Positions 1 through 7,920 of a stretch of DNA of 64,000 nt are shown here, in pieces (position 1 is the stretch's first letter; the number at the start of each line of letters is the position of its first letter). The notes under the pieces were generated by a model, which saw only the letters and a list, made by a program, of their open reading frames with translations, was not told the origin of the DNA and searched no databases. Source of the DNA: Brevibacillus formosus (GTDB lineage Bacteria > Bacillota > Bacilli > Brevibacillales > Brevibacillaceae); NCBI RefSeq assembly GCF_003013405.1, contig NZ_PXZL01000038.1:118337-182336 (forward strand), in the 5' to 3' direction. The position numbers and the translations under genes are program-made.

Positions 1-945
1 TTGCCTTTTGGACTTGTATCGTTTTTCATGCTCATCTTTTTGTACAAGGAGAAGCTTGCCGTCAAAGAAAAGCGCCATATCGATTATCCGGGTGCGCTTA
101 TTTTTTCGGTCGGTACCATCGCCTTGTTGTATGCCTTGTTAACAGGTAGCCAGAATCAATCCTGGACAAGTCCAGTGACGATTTCCTTGATCGTATTTGC
201 TTTGGTGACCTATCTGGTGTTTGTATCGGTGGAGAAGAAATCTCCTGAGCCGCTGATTCCGCTTTCGCTTTTTACCAATCGAAATGTAACCATGATCAAT
301 CTGCTGACGCTCTTGACCAATGGAATTGTCATTAGCATGGTGGTTTACTTGCCGATCTGGAGCCAGGGAGTTTTGGGAGAAAGTGCGACGATGGCTGGCT
401 TTGTCCTGACACCGATGCCGGTCTGCTGGACGATCGGCTCTATCCTTGCCGGGAACTTGTTAGGCAGGCTGCGAGCGGAACAATTGTTTATCGCAGGGAC
501 AGCCGTTCTGACAGTAGCGACAACATTGTTGAGCTTCCTGTCCGCTGACTCAGCTGGATACCTCATTTATGTGGCTGTGGGCTCAATTGGTTTGGGCATG
601 GGACTCATTTCCCCGATCGTTATGGTAAAAATTCAATCGTCTGTTGCAGTCGACAAGAGGGGGACTGCCATTGCCCTCAATACATTCACGGGTACATTTA
701 GCCAAACCTTCGGGGCAGCCGTATTCGGAATGTTGTTCAACATGGTGACTGTAGCAAGTGGTCATACGAATTTAGGGGCCTCGTTTGAACACGGATCGAT
801 CCCTGTGGCACAGTTGGCACAGATCCGAGACTTATTGGCTAGCGGAGTTCATGTGGTCTTCACAGGCACCTTAGTGCTTGCGATAGGCAGCTTTGTTCTG
901 ACACTTTTGATCGCAAAAGGAAACCGAGTCAAGCAGACACACTAA
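1..945 (+). CDS. MFS drug exporter, DHA2 (EmrB/QacA) type, C-terminal part
   Basis: The window opens inside this gene, so the true start is upstream and the first codon here is not a start. The 314 visible residues are almost all hydrophobic helices, about nine or ten, joined by short basic loops. The segment DYPGALIFSVGTIALLYALL followed by a long external loop and then another helix is typical of 14-helix DHA2 exporters that use the proton gradient to expel drugs or metabolites. The substrate cannot be told. It ends at a TAA followed by a compact terminator, so it is the last gene of its unit. Confidence 0.85.
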   Translation: MPFGLVSFFMLIFLYKEKLAVKEKRHIDYPGALIFSVGTIALLYALLTGSQNQSWTSPVTISLIVFALVTYLVFVSVEKKSPEPLIPLSLFTNRNVTMINLLTLLTNGIVISMVVYLPIWSQGVLGESATMAGFVLTPMPVCWTIGSILAGNLLGRLRAEQLFIAGTAVLTVATTLLSFLSADSAGYLIYVAVGSIGLGMGLISPIVMVKIQSSVAVDKRGTAIALNTFTGTFSQTFGAAVFGMLFNMVTVASGHTNLGASFEHGSIPVAQLAQIRDLLASGVHVVFTGTLVLAIGSFVLTLLIAKGNRVKQTH

Positions 946-952
946 TTCGAAG

Positions 953-978
953 ACGTCCGCCGAGTGCGGGCGTTTTTC
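953..978 (+). terminator. Rho-independent terminator after the MFS gene
   Basis: ACGTCCGC and GCGGGCGT form an 8-bp stem (one G-U type mismatch) with a 5-nt loop followed by TTTTT. Confidence 0.75.
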
Positions 979-1092
979 AATATTTGGTTACAGTTTTCCA
1001 AAAAATACAAACTTCATATTGCCAGCGGTTACATTCATCCGATACTATTTTCCTAGATGCCCAATTTCTTGCAGACAGGAGTGCATGAGACG

Positions 1093-2343
1093 ATGGAGGA
1101 GATTCGCCCGGTTTCTATTGACGATATCGATGAGGTCGTTAGGATTGCAGCGATGAGCTACCCTGGAAGCAATCTTCTGGGTACAGAGAGCAGACAGCGA
1201 TTTGCGGAACGTGTAAGGGAGACGATCGAAAACGACCCACACGTCAGCTATCACGGCTGCTATCGGGATGGACAACTAGTGGGTATAATGAAGTGGTATG
1301 ATTTTCCTATGAATGTTCACGGTACACCGCTTTTGACTGGCGGGATTGGGTTAGTCGCCGTAGACCTTTTGCATAAAAAGGAAAAAGTGGCCATGTCGAT
1401 GCTTCAAGGTTTTCTTTCCAGCTATCGGGAGCGGGGAATCTCGCTGGTCTCTCTCTATCCGTTTCGTGTAGATTTTTACAAGCAAATGGGTTTTGGAATA
1501 GGGACCAAGGTTCACCAATACAAGTTCAAGCCGTCCAGCCTGCCGTTTGTAGGCAAGGACAAAATTGTCTATATAGGGAAAGAGGACAAAGAAGAACTGT
1601 CTGCTTGCTATCATCGAATCGCCCGTCACACCCATGGCATGATCAAGCGAACAGACCGAGAGTGGGACAGACTCCTCGATAGTCCTGAAATGATTACCGT
1701 CGGCTACAAAAAGGAAGGGAGAATAGGAGGCTACCTTGCTTTCCAGTTCCAGAGCGCTCATGAAAAAAACAAACTTGTCAACAACATAGAAGTGAGAGAG
1801 CTTCAGTATGAGAGCCGCGAAGCACTTGCACAACTACTTTCTTTCCTGCGGAGTCAGGCCGATCAGATTCAACGGATCGAGTTTACGACGCCGGATGAAG
1901 ATTTTCACTTGCTGCTATCTGATCCGGGCAATGGAACGGATTCGTTGCTGTGGAGCATTTATCATGAGAGCCATGTATCTGGAATCGGTCTGATGTATCG
2001 GATCATTGATGTGCCGGGATTTTTCCGTCAGCTATCCCACCACCGTTTTGGTTCAGAAACGGTGAATGTAAAGCTGACGATTCGCGATTCGTTCCTGCCT
2101 GAGAATGAAGGAACATGGCTCATCAAGTTTGTCGATGGACGTCCGGAAGTAGGAGAGGCAGCGGAGTCTGACGTTTCGGTGCAGCTTGATATTTCGGATT
2201 TTTCCTCACTCGTGATGGGGGTAGTAACTGCCCGCAAGCTGTATCAATACGGCCAGTTGGAGCTGGATGCACCAGAAAAGCTTCCCATTTTAGATAGACT
2301 GTTTGCTGTTTCCGAAAAGCCAAGAAGTGTGACGACCTTTTAG
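1093..2343 (+). CDS. Eis-like GNAT N-acetyltransferase
   Basis: A 416-residue protein with the three-part Eis layout: an N-terminal GNAT domain (about residues 1-150, with GGIGLVAVDLLHKKEKVA as the acetyl-CoA loop and FYKQMGFG closing the fold), a second degenerate GNAT domain, and a C-terminal SCP2-like domain (NVKLTIRDSFLP, then VSVQLDISDFSSLVMG). Family members acetylate amines; in mycobacteria Eis acts on aminoglycosides and on proteins, but the substrate here is unknown. I place the start at ATG 1093 because AGGAG at 1077-1081 lies 11 nt upstream; an in-frame ATG at 1057 has no ribosome site. It stands alone between two terminators. Confidence 0.85.
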   Translation: MEEIRPVSIDDIDEVVRIAAMSYPGSNLLGTESRQRFAERVRETIENDPHVSYHGCYRDGQLVGIMKWYDFPMNVHGTPLLTGGIGLVAVDLLHKKEKVAMSMLQGFLSSYRERGISLVSLYPFRVDFYKQMGFGIGTKVHQYKFKPSSLPFVGKDKIVYIGKEDKEELSACYHRIARHTHGMIKRTDREWDRLLDSPEMITVGYKKEGRIGGYLAFQFQSAHEKNKLVNNIEVRELQYESREALAQLLSFLRSQADQIQRIEFTTPDEDFHLLLSDPGNGTDSLLWSIYHESHVSGIGLMYRIIDVPGFFRQLSHHRFGSETVNVKLTIRDSFLPENEGTWLIKFVDGRPEVGEAAESDVSVQLDISDFSSLVMGVVTARKLYQYGQLELDAPEKLPILDRLFAVSEKPRSVTTF

Positions 2344-2433
2344 AAAAAAAGGTTTGTCACGTTTTTGACACATTTGGTTATCTTATTTTGCTTCCTCCCA
2401 TATGTTGTTAGTAAATGGGAGGAGGCAGGTTTT

Positions 2434-2607
2434 ATGATCTTTCTAACACTGGTTATCTTTTTTGCGTTTCTTTTGATTGTTTGGGCGGTCGTTAGACTCC
2501 TCTTCCGGCTGGAAAAGCATGATTCCATCAAACATGATGAGAGAGAATTATGGAATCGCTTTCAGGTGAAAGAGCAGGAGATCAGATACCGAAAGCCCAA
2601 AAAATAA
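2434..2607 (+). CDS. Small single-pass membrane protein, unknown function
   Basis: A 57-residue protein: an N-terminal membrane helix (MIFLTLVIFFAFLLIVWAVV) followed by a strongly charged cytoplasmic tail ending RYRKPKK. GGGAGGAGG directly upstream of ATG 2434 fixes the start; the frame is open back to 2365 but nothing there looks like an initiation site. A terminator follows at once. I do not recognise the family. Confidence 0.7.
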   Translation: MIFLTLVIFFAFLLIVWAVVRLLFRLEKHDSIKHDERELWNRFQVKEQEIRYRKPKK

Positions 2608-2610
2608 AAA

Positions 2611-2644
2611 GAAAGGCGCCAAGGTGACAGGCGCTCTTTCTTTT
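2611..2644 (+). terminator. Terminator after the small membrane protein
   Basis: GAAAGGCGCC pairs with GGCGCTCTTTC around a 9-nt loop, ending in a short T-rich stretch (TCTTTCTTTT). Confidence 0.6.
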
Positions 2645-2684
2645 GCGCGTTACCCACTATGAGAAGAGAAAGAAGGAGAAAATA

Positions 2685-3161
2685 ATGCCAGGTAGATCAG
2701 AGGGGCATCAACGTGAATTTTTTCGCTTACGCCTAGAATACGCCCTCTGTGCAGACATGACCATTGTGCTGGTCAAAGGGAAAACCATGGAGATTGGGAG
2801 CACGCAGGTTTTGATCGAGGATATCGGGGCAGGTGGACTTCGTTTTCTCTCTCATCTCAAAATGCCGGCAAATGACCAGCTCGTTCTGCAGTTTGCGACG
2901 GAATTGTGTGGACAGGCTCTGAAAATGTACGGCCATGTGGTCCGCACGATTCCGTGGGAAACGGACTATTACGAATACGCTGTACGGTTTACTATGGAAG
3001 AGGAACAACATCTGGAGATTAATCGCTTGGTAAACCGGCTGGCGATCCGCTATCGGCAGAAACGGACAGCAACAGAGGGACGTTTCTTTAAAGGTGATCG
3101 CCTGGCATTTTTAAAAGAGTTGGCTCAAGCTAGTCTTGCGATGCGAGCCAGTGAAGCATAG
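2685..3161 (+). CDS. PilZ domain protein, candidate cyclic-di-GMP receptor
   Basis: 158 residues. The two PilZ signatures are present in order: the arginine motif REFFRLR near residue 9 and the D-x-x-x-x-G type motif DIGAGGLRF near residue 49, followed by alternating beta strands (LVLQF, YAVRFTMEE) and a C-terminal helix. In the family these residues wrap around c-di-GMP and pass the signal to a partner; motility and exopolysaccharide are usual outputs. There is no fused output domain and the neighbours give no partner. ATG 2685 follows AGAAGGAGAAAATA, a good ribosome site. Start confidence is high; ligand binding is inferred. Confidence 0.85.
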   Translation: MPGRSEGHQREFFRLRLEYALCADMTIVLVKGKTMEIGSTQVLIEDIGAGGLRFLSHLKMPANDQLVLQFATELCGQALKMYGHVVRTIPWETDYYEYAVRFTMEEEQHLEINRLVNRLAIRYRQKRTATEGRFFKGDRLAFLKELAQASLAMRASEA

Positions 3162-3167
3162 ACAAAA

Positions 3168-3208
3168 AGGCTTTCTGTTGTGCGAATACACAACGGAGAG
3201 CTTTTTTG
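3168..3208 (+). terminator. Terminator after the PilZ gene
   Basis: GCTTTCTGTTGTG pairs with CACAACGGAGAGC (one or two mismatches) around CGAATA, then TTTTTTG. Confidence 0.8.
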
Positions 3209-3209
3209 T

Positions 3210-3247
3210 TTGACATAAAATAAACGCGATGATAAGTTATCTATAAT
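3210..3247 (+). promoter_or_regulatory. Possible promoter and 11-bp palindrome before the GIY-YIG fusion gene
   Basis: TTGACA lies at 3210-3215 and TATAAT at 3242-3247, but the 26-bp gap is too long for one promoter. GATAAGTTATC at 3231-3241 is a palindrome (GATAA, G, TTATC) abutting the TATAAT box, so it may be an operator. The -35 partner of the TATAAT box is not obvious. Confidence 0.35.
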
Positions 3248-3277
3248 AAATCAAACGAATAAAGGTTGTGTTTATAT

Positions 3278-4420
3278 ATGAGTCTTCATGAAGCATTTTG
3301 GAGCGCTTCTCTTCAAGAATGGAAGCAAGGTTACATCGAACAAGACGAACATTTTATGTGTCTGCTCTGTGGGGAACAGGTGGAAAAAGGAATTATTTAT
3401 CCAGTGGAGGGTGTCCTGTACGAAGCTTCCCGCTTTATGCGCCATCACATCGAGGCTGCGCACGGTTCTGTCTTTACCCACTTGAGCCAGTTGGATAAAC
3501 GATTGACGGGCTTGTCCGATCATCAGGTTAATTTGCTTCGCCTCTTTTACCAGGGCAAGACAGACGCCGAGGTTCAAAATGAAATGGGAATTGGCAGTGC
3601 ATCGACGATCCGTAATCACCGCTTTGCACTCAAGGAAAAAGAACGTCAGGCCAAGGTGTTTCTGGTCATGATGGAGTTATTGCACGAAGCGGATAAAAAT
3701 CAATCGTCCAACGATGCCAAATCAAGCAAGCAAAAGAATACCTCGAAAGATGACGATGCCGCTGAGTATGACGCGATCGTAAAGAAATTCTTGCCGAATG
3801 GACTATCAGGTCGATTGGACCGCTTCCCGCGCAAGCAAAAGCATAAACTCATCCTACTCGAAGAGATTTCTAAAAAATTTGAGATCGACCGTTTCTACAC
3901 CGAGCGGGAAGTGAATGAGATTTTGGAAGGTCTCTACGACGATTATGTGACCCTGCGGAGATATTTAGTGGATGTGGGTTTGATGGATAGACAGGCGGAC
4001 GGCAGTCAATATTGGCGGATCGCTGTGGAAAATGAAGGAGAGGAACGAGGGGCGCAGCAGATGAATCGCAAGCAAGAGCTCAAGCAGATGTATAAGGAAG
4101 TTCAAACCGATGCAGGCGTTTATCAAATTAAGAACAAGCAAAATGACAAAGTATTCATCGCCAGCACGAATAACCTAAAAACGATCAACGGTAGAAAGTT
4201 CATGCTTCAGCATGGCTCGCATCCTAATCGTGAGCTGCAAAAAGACTGGGATAAATACGGTCCGGACGCTTTCGAAATCGAAGTGCTAGAGAAGGTTGAG
4301 AAGAAAGACCATCCGTATTTTGATCTGAAGGATGCCTTGGAAAAGCTCGAAGATAAATGGATGAAAAAGCTGGCCCCATATGGTGATCGGGGCTATCACA
4401 TGCAAAAAGATCCGTCCTAG
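3278..4420 (+). CDS. Zinc-finger-like / HTH / DUF2087 / GIY-YIG fusion protein
   Basis: 380 residues with four parts. Residues about 25-65 hold CLLCGEQ and later RHHIEAAH, a C2H2-like spacing that could bind zinc. Residues about 78-125 resemble a LuxR-type helix-turn-helix (LTGLSDHQVNLLRLFYQGKT, then STIRNHRF). After an acidic, lysine-rich linker comes DUF2087 (residues about 165-250: RFPRKQKHKLILLEEI, YTEREVNEIL, LRRYLVDVGLMDR). The last 110 residues form a GIY-YIG-like domain starting GVYQIKNKQNDKVFIAST; the signature tyrosine and glycine of YIG are replaced (VFIA), so catalysis is doubtful. ATG 3278 has AAAGG 12 nt upstream. A DNA-binding regulator or nucleic-acid-processing role is inferred only. 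Confidence 0.8.
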   Translation: MSLHEAFWSASLQEWKQGYIEQDEHFMCLLCGEQVEKGIIYPVEGVLYEASRFMRHHIEAAHGSVFTHLSQLDKRLTGLSDHQVNLLRLFYQGKTDAEVQNEMGIGSASTIRNHRFALKEKERQAKVFLVMMELLHEADKNQSSNDAKSSKQKNTSKDDDAAEYDAIVKKFLPNGLSGRLDRFPRKQKHKLILLEEISKKFEIDRFYTEREVNEILEGLYDDYVTLRRYLVDVGLMDRQADGSQYWRIAVENEGEERGAQQMNRKQELKQMYKEVQTDAGVYQIKNKQNDKVFIASTNNLKTINGRKFMLQHGSHPNRELQKDWDKYGPDAFEIEVLEKVEKKDHPYFDLKDALEKLEDKWMKKLAPYGDRGYHMQKDPS

Positions 4421-4734
4421 TCTCGTCTATCATCCAGCATGCGGAAGCGCTCCAAGTGATCCCACAGGCCTTCCTTTTGCAAGATCTGGATTTGTTTTTC
4501 GCCAAGCAAATCAAAATGCGGGAAGGGTGCCCGGTTATGAATGTAGACAGGATCGAGTCCGTTGGCAAGGCACCAGTCTGTCAGTAACGAATAATTGGCA
4601 CAGCCTACTTTTGTAACGGTTTTGATTCCAGGAAAACGTGGGTCCAGCCAATAATGCGTGAGAAATGCCAATTCGCCTCGACTAACGGCTTGCTTCCAAC
4701 GGTTCAGTTCGTCTCGTGTAATCCCGAATGCCAC
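4417..4734 (-). CDS. yneQ: YneQ-like conserved protein, unknown function
   Basis: 105 residues starting at GTG, with AAGGATGAGG just upstream. The sequence FLTHYWLDPRFPG, then TVTKVGCANYSLL, then PHFDLLGEKQ is what I recall of Bacillus YneQ, a small soluble protein found in spore formers whose role is not known. Conserved tryptophan, histidine and aspartate residues in THYWLD hint at a binding site. Its stop codon overlaps the stop of the convergent fusion gene by four bases, with no terminator between them. Confidence 0.75.
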   Translation of the reverse strand: MAFGITRDELNRWKQAVSRGELAFLTHYWLDPRFPGIKTVTKVGCANYSLLTDWCLANGLDPVYIHNRAPFPHFDLLGEKQIQILQKEGLWDHLERFRMLDDRRD

Positions 4735-4801
4735 TCTTCCTCATCCTTTTCAAAGCGGTCGTGTTTCTCATTCATTAATAGCATGGAATGGTATAAACGT
4801 C

Positions 4802-4849
4802 AAAAAGACAGGTCTCCTTCGGGATAGCCGAAGGAAACTGTCTTTTTGT
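4802..4849. terminator. Strong bidirectional terminator between yneQ and gerQ
   Basis: AAAAAGACAG and TCCTTCGG pair with CCGAAGGA and CTGTCTTTTT around GATAG, with T-runs in both directions. It ends the cwlJ-gerQ transcript on the minus strand. Confidence 0.85.
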
Positions 4850-4859
4850 GCTTGGTTAC

Positions 4860-5312
4860 TTACCGAACTCCTGTTGGAAGCTGAGGCGGAACGTAATTCA
4901 ACTCTTCGTCCGCGGTGATGTAATCGGTGTTGACCATGAGGAGCAAATAGCGTTTGCCGGTTTGCGGATCGCTGATAATGATGTGGTCGCGGCCAGCTGT
5001 TTCGAGGACGCCACGGAAAATTTTAGCGTTCCATTGGCTGTTGTTTTCAAATGTTTGGTACACTGTAATGACTTTGCCTCGATTCAGGCGAAGGATGTTT
5101 TCGATGTACGATTCTTCCATTACTTGCCCAGGAGTAATGGGCATTCCAGGAATCAAGGATCCGCTTGGTTGCATCGGAACCAGTTGAGGTTGCTGCTGCT
5201 GAATCATCTGCTGCTGTTGCTGAGGTATGCCGTATGGGTACTGTGCGGATGGGTACATGTCGTAGCCGTATTGTTGTTGAGGGTAACCAGTGTAAGGCAT
5301 TTGTTGACTCAT
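4860..5312 (-). CDS. gerQ: Spore coat protein GerQ
   Basis: 150 residues. The N-terminal 60 are rich in Gln, Pro, Tyr and Met (PQQQYGYDMYP, then a QQQQ run), followed by the conserved globular core SYIENILRLNRGKVITVYQ and HIIISDPQTGKRYLLLMVN. In Bacillus, GerQ sits in the inner coat, is cross-linked by transglutaminase through glutamine and lysine side chains, and holds the lytic enzyme CwlJ in place. The gene for CwlJ lies directly upstream on the same strand, which supports the call. AAGGAG sits 9 nt before the ATG. A terminator follows. Confidence 0.95.
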   Translation of the reverse strand: MSQQMPYTGYPQQQYGYDMYPSAQYPYGIPQQQQQMIQQQQPQLVPMQPSGSLIPGMPITPGQVMEESYIENILRLNRGKVITVYQTFENNSQWNAKIFRGVLETAGRDHIIISDPQTGKRYLLLMVNTDYITADEELNYVPPQLPTGVR

Positions 5313-5344
5313 GATGAACTCGCTCCTTTATCTATCTCATTCTT

Positions 5345-5767
5345 TTAATAGACGCGTGGACAATCTGCTGGTGTTGGAACGAAGAAGCAGTGTGCCTTAT
5401 AGCGACCGGAGTTTTGTTGATCCCACCAGGTAGCCGGACAGTTTCCGGCAGGCCGGTAGAACCATAATGCGTTGCTAGCCGGACGGGTCTTTTCGCCATT
5501 GACTGCGCGCTGTGCCAATCGTCTTTCTTTTTCCCTGGTGCGTTGATAGAAATACGGCTTCTGGACCGCTTCGAATCCTCCCGGTGATTGATAGACCATG
5601 TCACGCATGCTGCGAATGTTTTTGAAGTCAAGGCAGTTACCTAAAATCCGATTTACCCCAACGTTGCCAACCATCAGCATGCCCAACTCACCTTCACCCT
5701 CAGCCTCAGCTCGAATCAGTCTGGCAAGCATATCGACATCTCTGGAGTTCGCTTTGATGACGGCCAT
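5345..5767 (-). CDS. cwlJ: Spore cortex-lytic enzyme CwlJ
   Basis: 140 residues making up one SleB/CwlJ hydrolase domain with no signal peptide, as is usual for CwlJ, which the mother cell makes and places in the coat. The catalytic-site region LARLIRAEAEGEGELGMLMV carries the conserved glutamate, and NVGVNRIL, FYQRT and ASNALWFYRP are family hallmarks. It degrades cortex muramic-lactam peptidoglycan during germination, triggered by Ca-dipicolinate. AAGGAGGTGA ahead of ATG 5767 makes this start clear; an upstream in-frame ATG at 5794 overlaps that ribosome site. It is the first gene of a two-gene unit with gerQ. Confidence 0.95.
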   Translation of the reverse strand: MAVIKANSRDVDMLARLIRAEAEGEGELGMLMVGNVGVNRILGNCLDFKNIRSMRDMVYQSPGGFEAVQKPYFYQRTREKERRLAQRAVNGEKTRPASNALWFYRPAGNCPATWWDQQNSGRYKAHCFFVPTPADCPRVY

Positions 5768-5800
5768 TGCTTCACCTCCTTCCCCAAAAATCACAATAAC

Positions 5801-5826
5801 AATATATGGGCGAATAATAGATTGGT
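5801..5826 (-). promoter_or_regulatory. Candidate mother-cell (sigma-E/sigma-K) promoter of cwlJ
   Basis: On the minus strand CATATATT (5808 to 5801) resembles the -10 of sigma-E/K promoters, and AC at 5826-5825 is 16 nt upstream, the spacing of the AC-N16-CATA pattern. It lies 34 nt before the cwlJ start. Confidence 0.4.
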
Positions 5827-5853
5827 GATTGGCCCGATAAATTTTTCATCAAG

Positions 5854-5882
5854 TTGACGTTTACGTAAACGGCAGTTACAAT
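5854..5882 (+). promoter_or_regulatory. Promoter with palindromic operator for the merR-acyl-CoA operon
   Basis: TTGACG (5854-5859), a 17-bp spacer and TACAAT (5877-5882) form a good sigma-A promoter. A perfect 14-bp palindrome, CGTTTACGTAAACG (5858-5871), starts in the -35 box and fills most of the spacer. The spacing is normal, not the 19-20 bp used by activating MerR proteins, so the regulator probably represses. Confidence 0.75.
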
Positions 5883-5935
5883 CATTCTATTCGGTAAATT
5901 TTGAATTTTATAAATGTAAGTAAGGGGCGCTGGAC

Positions 5936-6352
5936 ATGAGCAGAGAAGGAATACAGGAGGAAGAATCGTGGACCATCTCTGATCTTGCTCAACAATTAGA
6001 TGTCAGCACCAGAACGATTCGATATTACGAAGAGCTCGGCTTGATTTTTCCCAGTCGGACAGAGAAGGGAAGCAGGCACTATAAGCGCAAGGATCGTGCC
6101 AGGCTGCGACTCATTCTGCGAGGGAAGCGCTTCGGATTTTCGTTGGATCAGATTCGCGAGATGATTGAGCTGTTCGACGAGGACCGTACAGGTCGGGCGC
6201 AGCTTTTGCGAACGATTGAGTACGGCAACCAAAAGCTGGCTGAGATCGACGAGAAAATCATGGAACTCCGACAACTGAGAGAAGACATTCTCGTCTACAA
6301 GCAAAACTTTGAACAAAAATTGCTTGAAGAAAATGAGGAGGAGAAACGATGA
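5936..6352 (+). CDS. MerR-family regulator of an acyl-CoA metabolism operon
   Basis: 138 residues. The N-terminal winged helix (WTISDLAQQLDVSTRTIRYY, then EELGLIFPSRTEKGSRHYKR) is a clear MerR DNA-binding domain, followed by the long dimerisation helix (GNQKLAEIDEKIMELRQLRE) and a short acidic tail with no cysteine-based metal site. MerR proteins of this size next to acyl-CoA genes (the LiuR type) repress branched-chain or fatty acid breakdown. Its stop overlaps the start of the ligase gene (ATGA), so it is translationally coupled to what it most likely controls, and it probably regulates itself through the palindrome at 5858-5871. The effector is unknown. Confidence 0.85.
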   Translation: MSREGIQEEESWTISDLAQQLDVSTRTIRYYEELGLIFPSRTEKGSRHYKRKDRARLRLILRGKRFGFSLDQIREMIELFDEDRTGRAQLLRTIEYGNQKLAEIDEKIMELRQLREDILVYKQNFEQKLLEENEEEKR

Positions 6353-7920
6353 ACGTATCAGCTCTGCTCGCAGCAAACGGAAGGAAATACCCTGACAAGC
6401 CCGCTCTGGTTGCAGGAGATGTAGAGGTCAGCTATTCCCAGTGGGATACACGCTCTACGCAGTGGGCTTGCTATTTGCGAGAGCTTGGCATCGAGCAAGG
6501 GGATCGGGTCGTCATGCTAATGCCCAATTGTCCGGAGTTTGCCATTTTTTACGTTGCCGTCATTCGCAGTGGTGCCCTCGTCGTGCCGGTCAATGCACGC
6601 TCAACCCAAGAAGAAGTACGACATATATGTGAACATGCCGGAGCAAAGGCACTTCTTGTTCATGATGCCCTCGTGCCTATCGTGAATGAGTGGGTCTTCC
6701 AAACGCCGCAGCTTGTAGCAATCAAAACAGGAACGAGTCAAGGGAATTGGCATGGCATTGCTGACTGGGATGCCAATGACATGTCTTTCGATAGTGTGAA
6801 TGCGCTTTCATCTCAGCCGTATTTGGTGAACATGAACGAAGACAGCGAGGTCAGCATCCTCTATACATCTGGCACGACTGGACGCCCAAAAGGGGTGCTT
6901 TATACACATAGATGCTTATTGACTGTCGCGAAAATGATGTCGATTGAATTGACGATGACACATCGTTCTCGCATTTTGCATTTGATGCCACTGAGTCATT
7001 CGGCTCCCCTCCACCTCTTTTTCATTGCAGGGCTCATGCTTGGCGCCACCCAGGTAATGGCCCTGGCCTTCTCCCCGCAGCTTCTTTTGGAGTTGGTGCA
7101 GCAGCATCGGATTACGCATTTCTTCGGAGCGCCAGTGGCGTATTTGCTGACGATGAAGCATCCCGAGTTTGCGTCGTACGATTTGTCTTCCATTGAATAT
7201 TGGATGTATGGCGGGGCTCCGCTGTCCAAAGAGATGGCTTCGCTCATGGAAGAAGCTTATGGACGCGATAAACTGGCGTGCGTCTACGGCTTGACAGAGG
7301 CAGGGCCGACCGGAATGTGTCTCTTGCACCGAGAGTATCCGGACAAAATCGGCAGTATAGGCAATCGTGGTGTATTGTTCGTTGAAATGGAGGTCGTAGA
7401 CGAGCAAGGAGAGCGATGCGCCAGTGGCGAAGTGGGCGAAATTCGCTTGCGCGGGGAAGGAACAATGAAAGGATACTACAACAATCCGGAGGCTACAGCT
7501 GAAACCATACGCGATGGTTGGGTGTACACTGGCGATATTGTACGAGTGGATGAGGATGGATTTCTGTGGATGATTGATCGCAAAAAAGATGTGATGATCA
7601 CGGGTGGGGTAAACGTCTACCCTAAGGAAATCGAGCAGTTGTTAGAGCGTCATCCGTCGATTGGCGAGGTAGCTGTTGTTGGTTTGCCGCATCCTGAGTG
7701 GGGCGAGACGGTTACGGCGTATGTGGTGCTGAAATCAGGACTCGATACCAACCGAGATTGGCTAGAGGAAATCCAGGGCTTTTTGCGTGGTCAACTCGCC
7801 GATTACAAGCTCCCCCGACAGGTGAATATCGTTCCTGCTTTGCCTCGGAACACGAGCGGCAAAGTCCTGAAGCATGTATTGCGTGATGTCAGCTACCAAA
7901 AGGAAGTGGAGCTGCGATGA
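6349..7920 (+). CDS. AMP-forming acyl-CoA ligase
   Basis: 523 residues, the usual length for the acyl-activating enzyme family. The phosphate loop YTSGTTGRPKG (about residue 175), the GLTEAG motif, YTGDIVRVDEDGF, DRKKDVMITGGVNVYP and the C-terminal catalytic lysine region TSGKVLK are all present, so the enzyme should be active. It activates a carboxylic acid with ATP and joins it to CoA; medium- or long-chain fatty acids are likely, but the chain length cannot be read. It overlaps the regulator before it and the dehydrogenase after it by four bases each, so the three act as one unit. Confidence 0.92.
   Translation: MNVSALLAANGRKYPDKPALVAGDVEVSYSQWDTRSTQWACYLRELGIEQGDRVVMLMPNCPEFAIFYVAVIRSGALVVPVNARSTQEEVRHICEHAGAKALLVHDALVPIVNEWVFQTPQLVAIKTGTSQGNWHGIADWDANDMSFDSVNALSSQPYLVNMNEDSEVSILYTSGTTGRPKGVLYTHRCLLTVAKMMSIELTMTHRSRILHLMPLSHSAPLHLFFIAGLMLGATQVMALAFSPQLLLELVQQHRITHFFGAPVAYLLTMKHPEFASYDLSSIEYWMYGGAPLSKEMASLMEEAYGRDKLACVYGLTEAGPTGMCLLHREYPDKIGSIGNRGVLFVEMEVVDEQGERCASGEVGEIRLRGEGTMKGYYNNPEATAETIRDGWVYTGDIVRVDEDGFLWMIDRKKDVMITGGVNVYPKEIEQLLERHPSIGEVAVVGLPHPEWGETVTAYVVLKSGLDTNRDWLEEIQGFLRGQLADYKLPRQVNIVPALPRNTSGKVLKHVLRDVSYQKEVELR

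Noticed and set aside
4848..5348. 166-codon plus-strand frame across gerQ
   Set aside because: Antisense to gerQ; its low-complexity leucine-rich run mirrors the glutamine repeats of GerQ.
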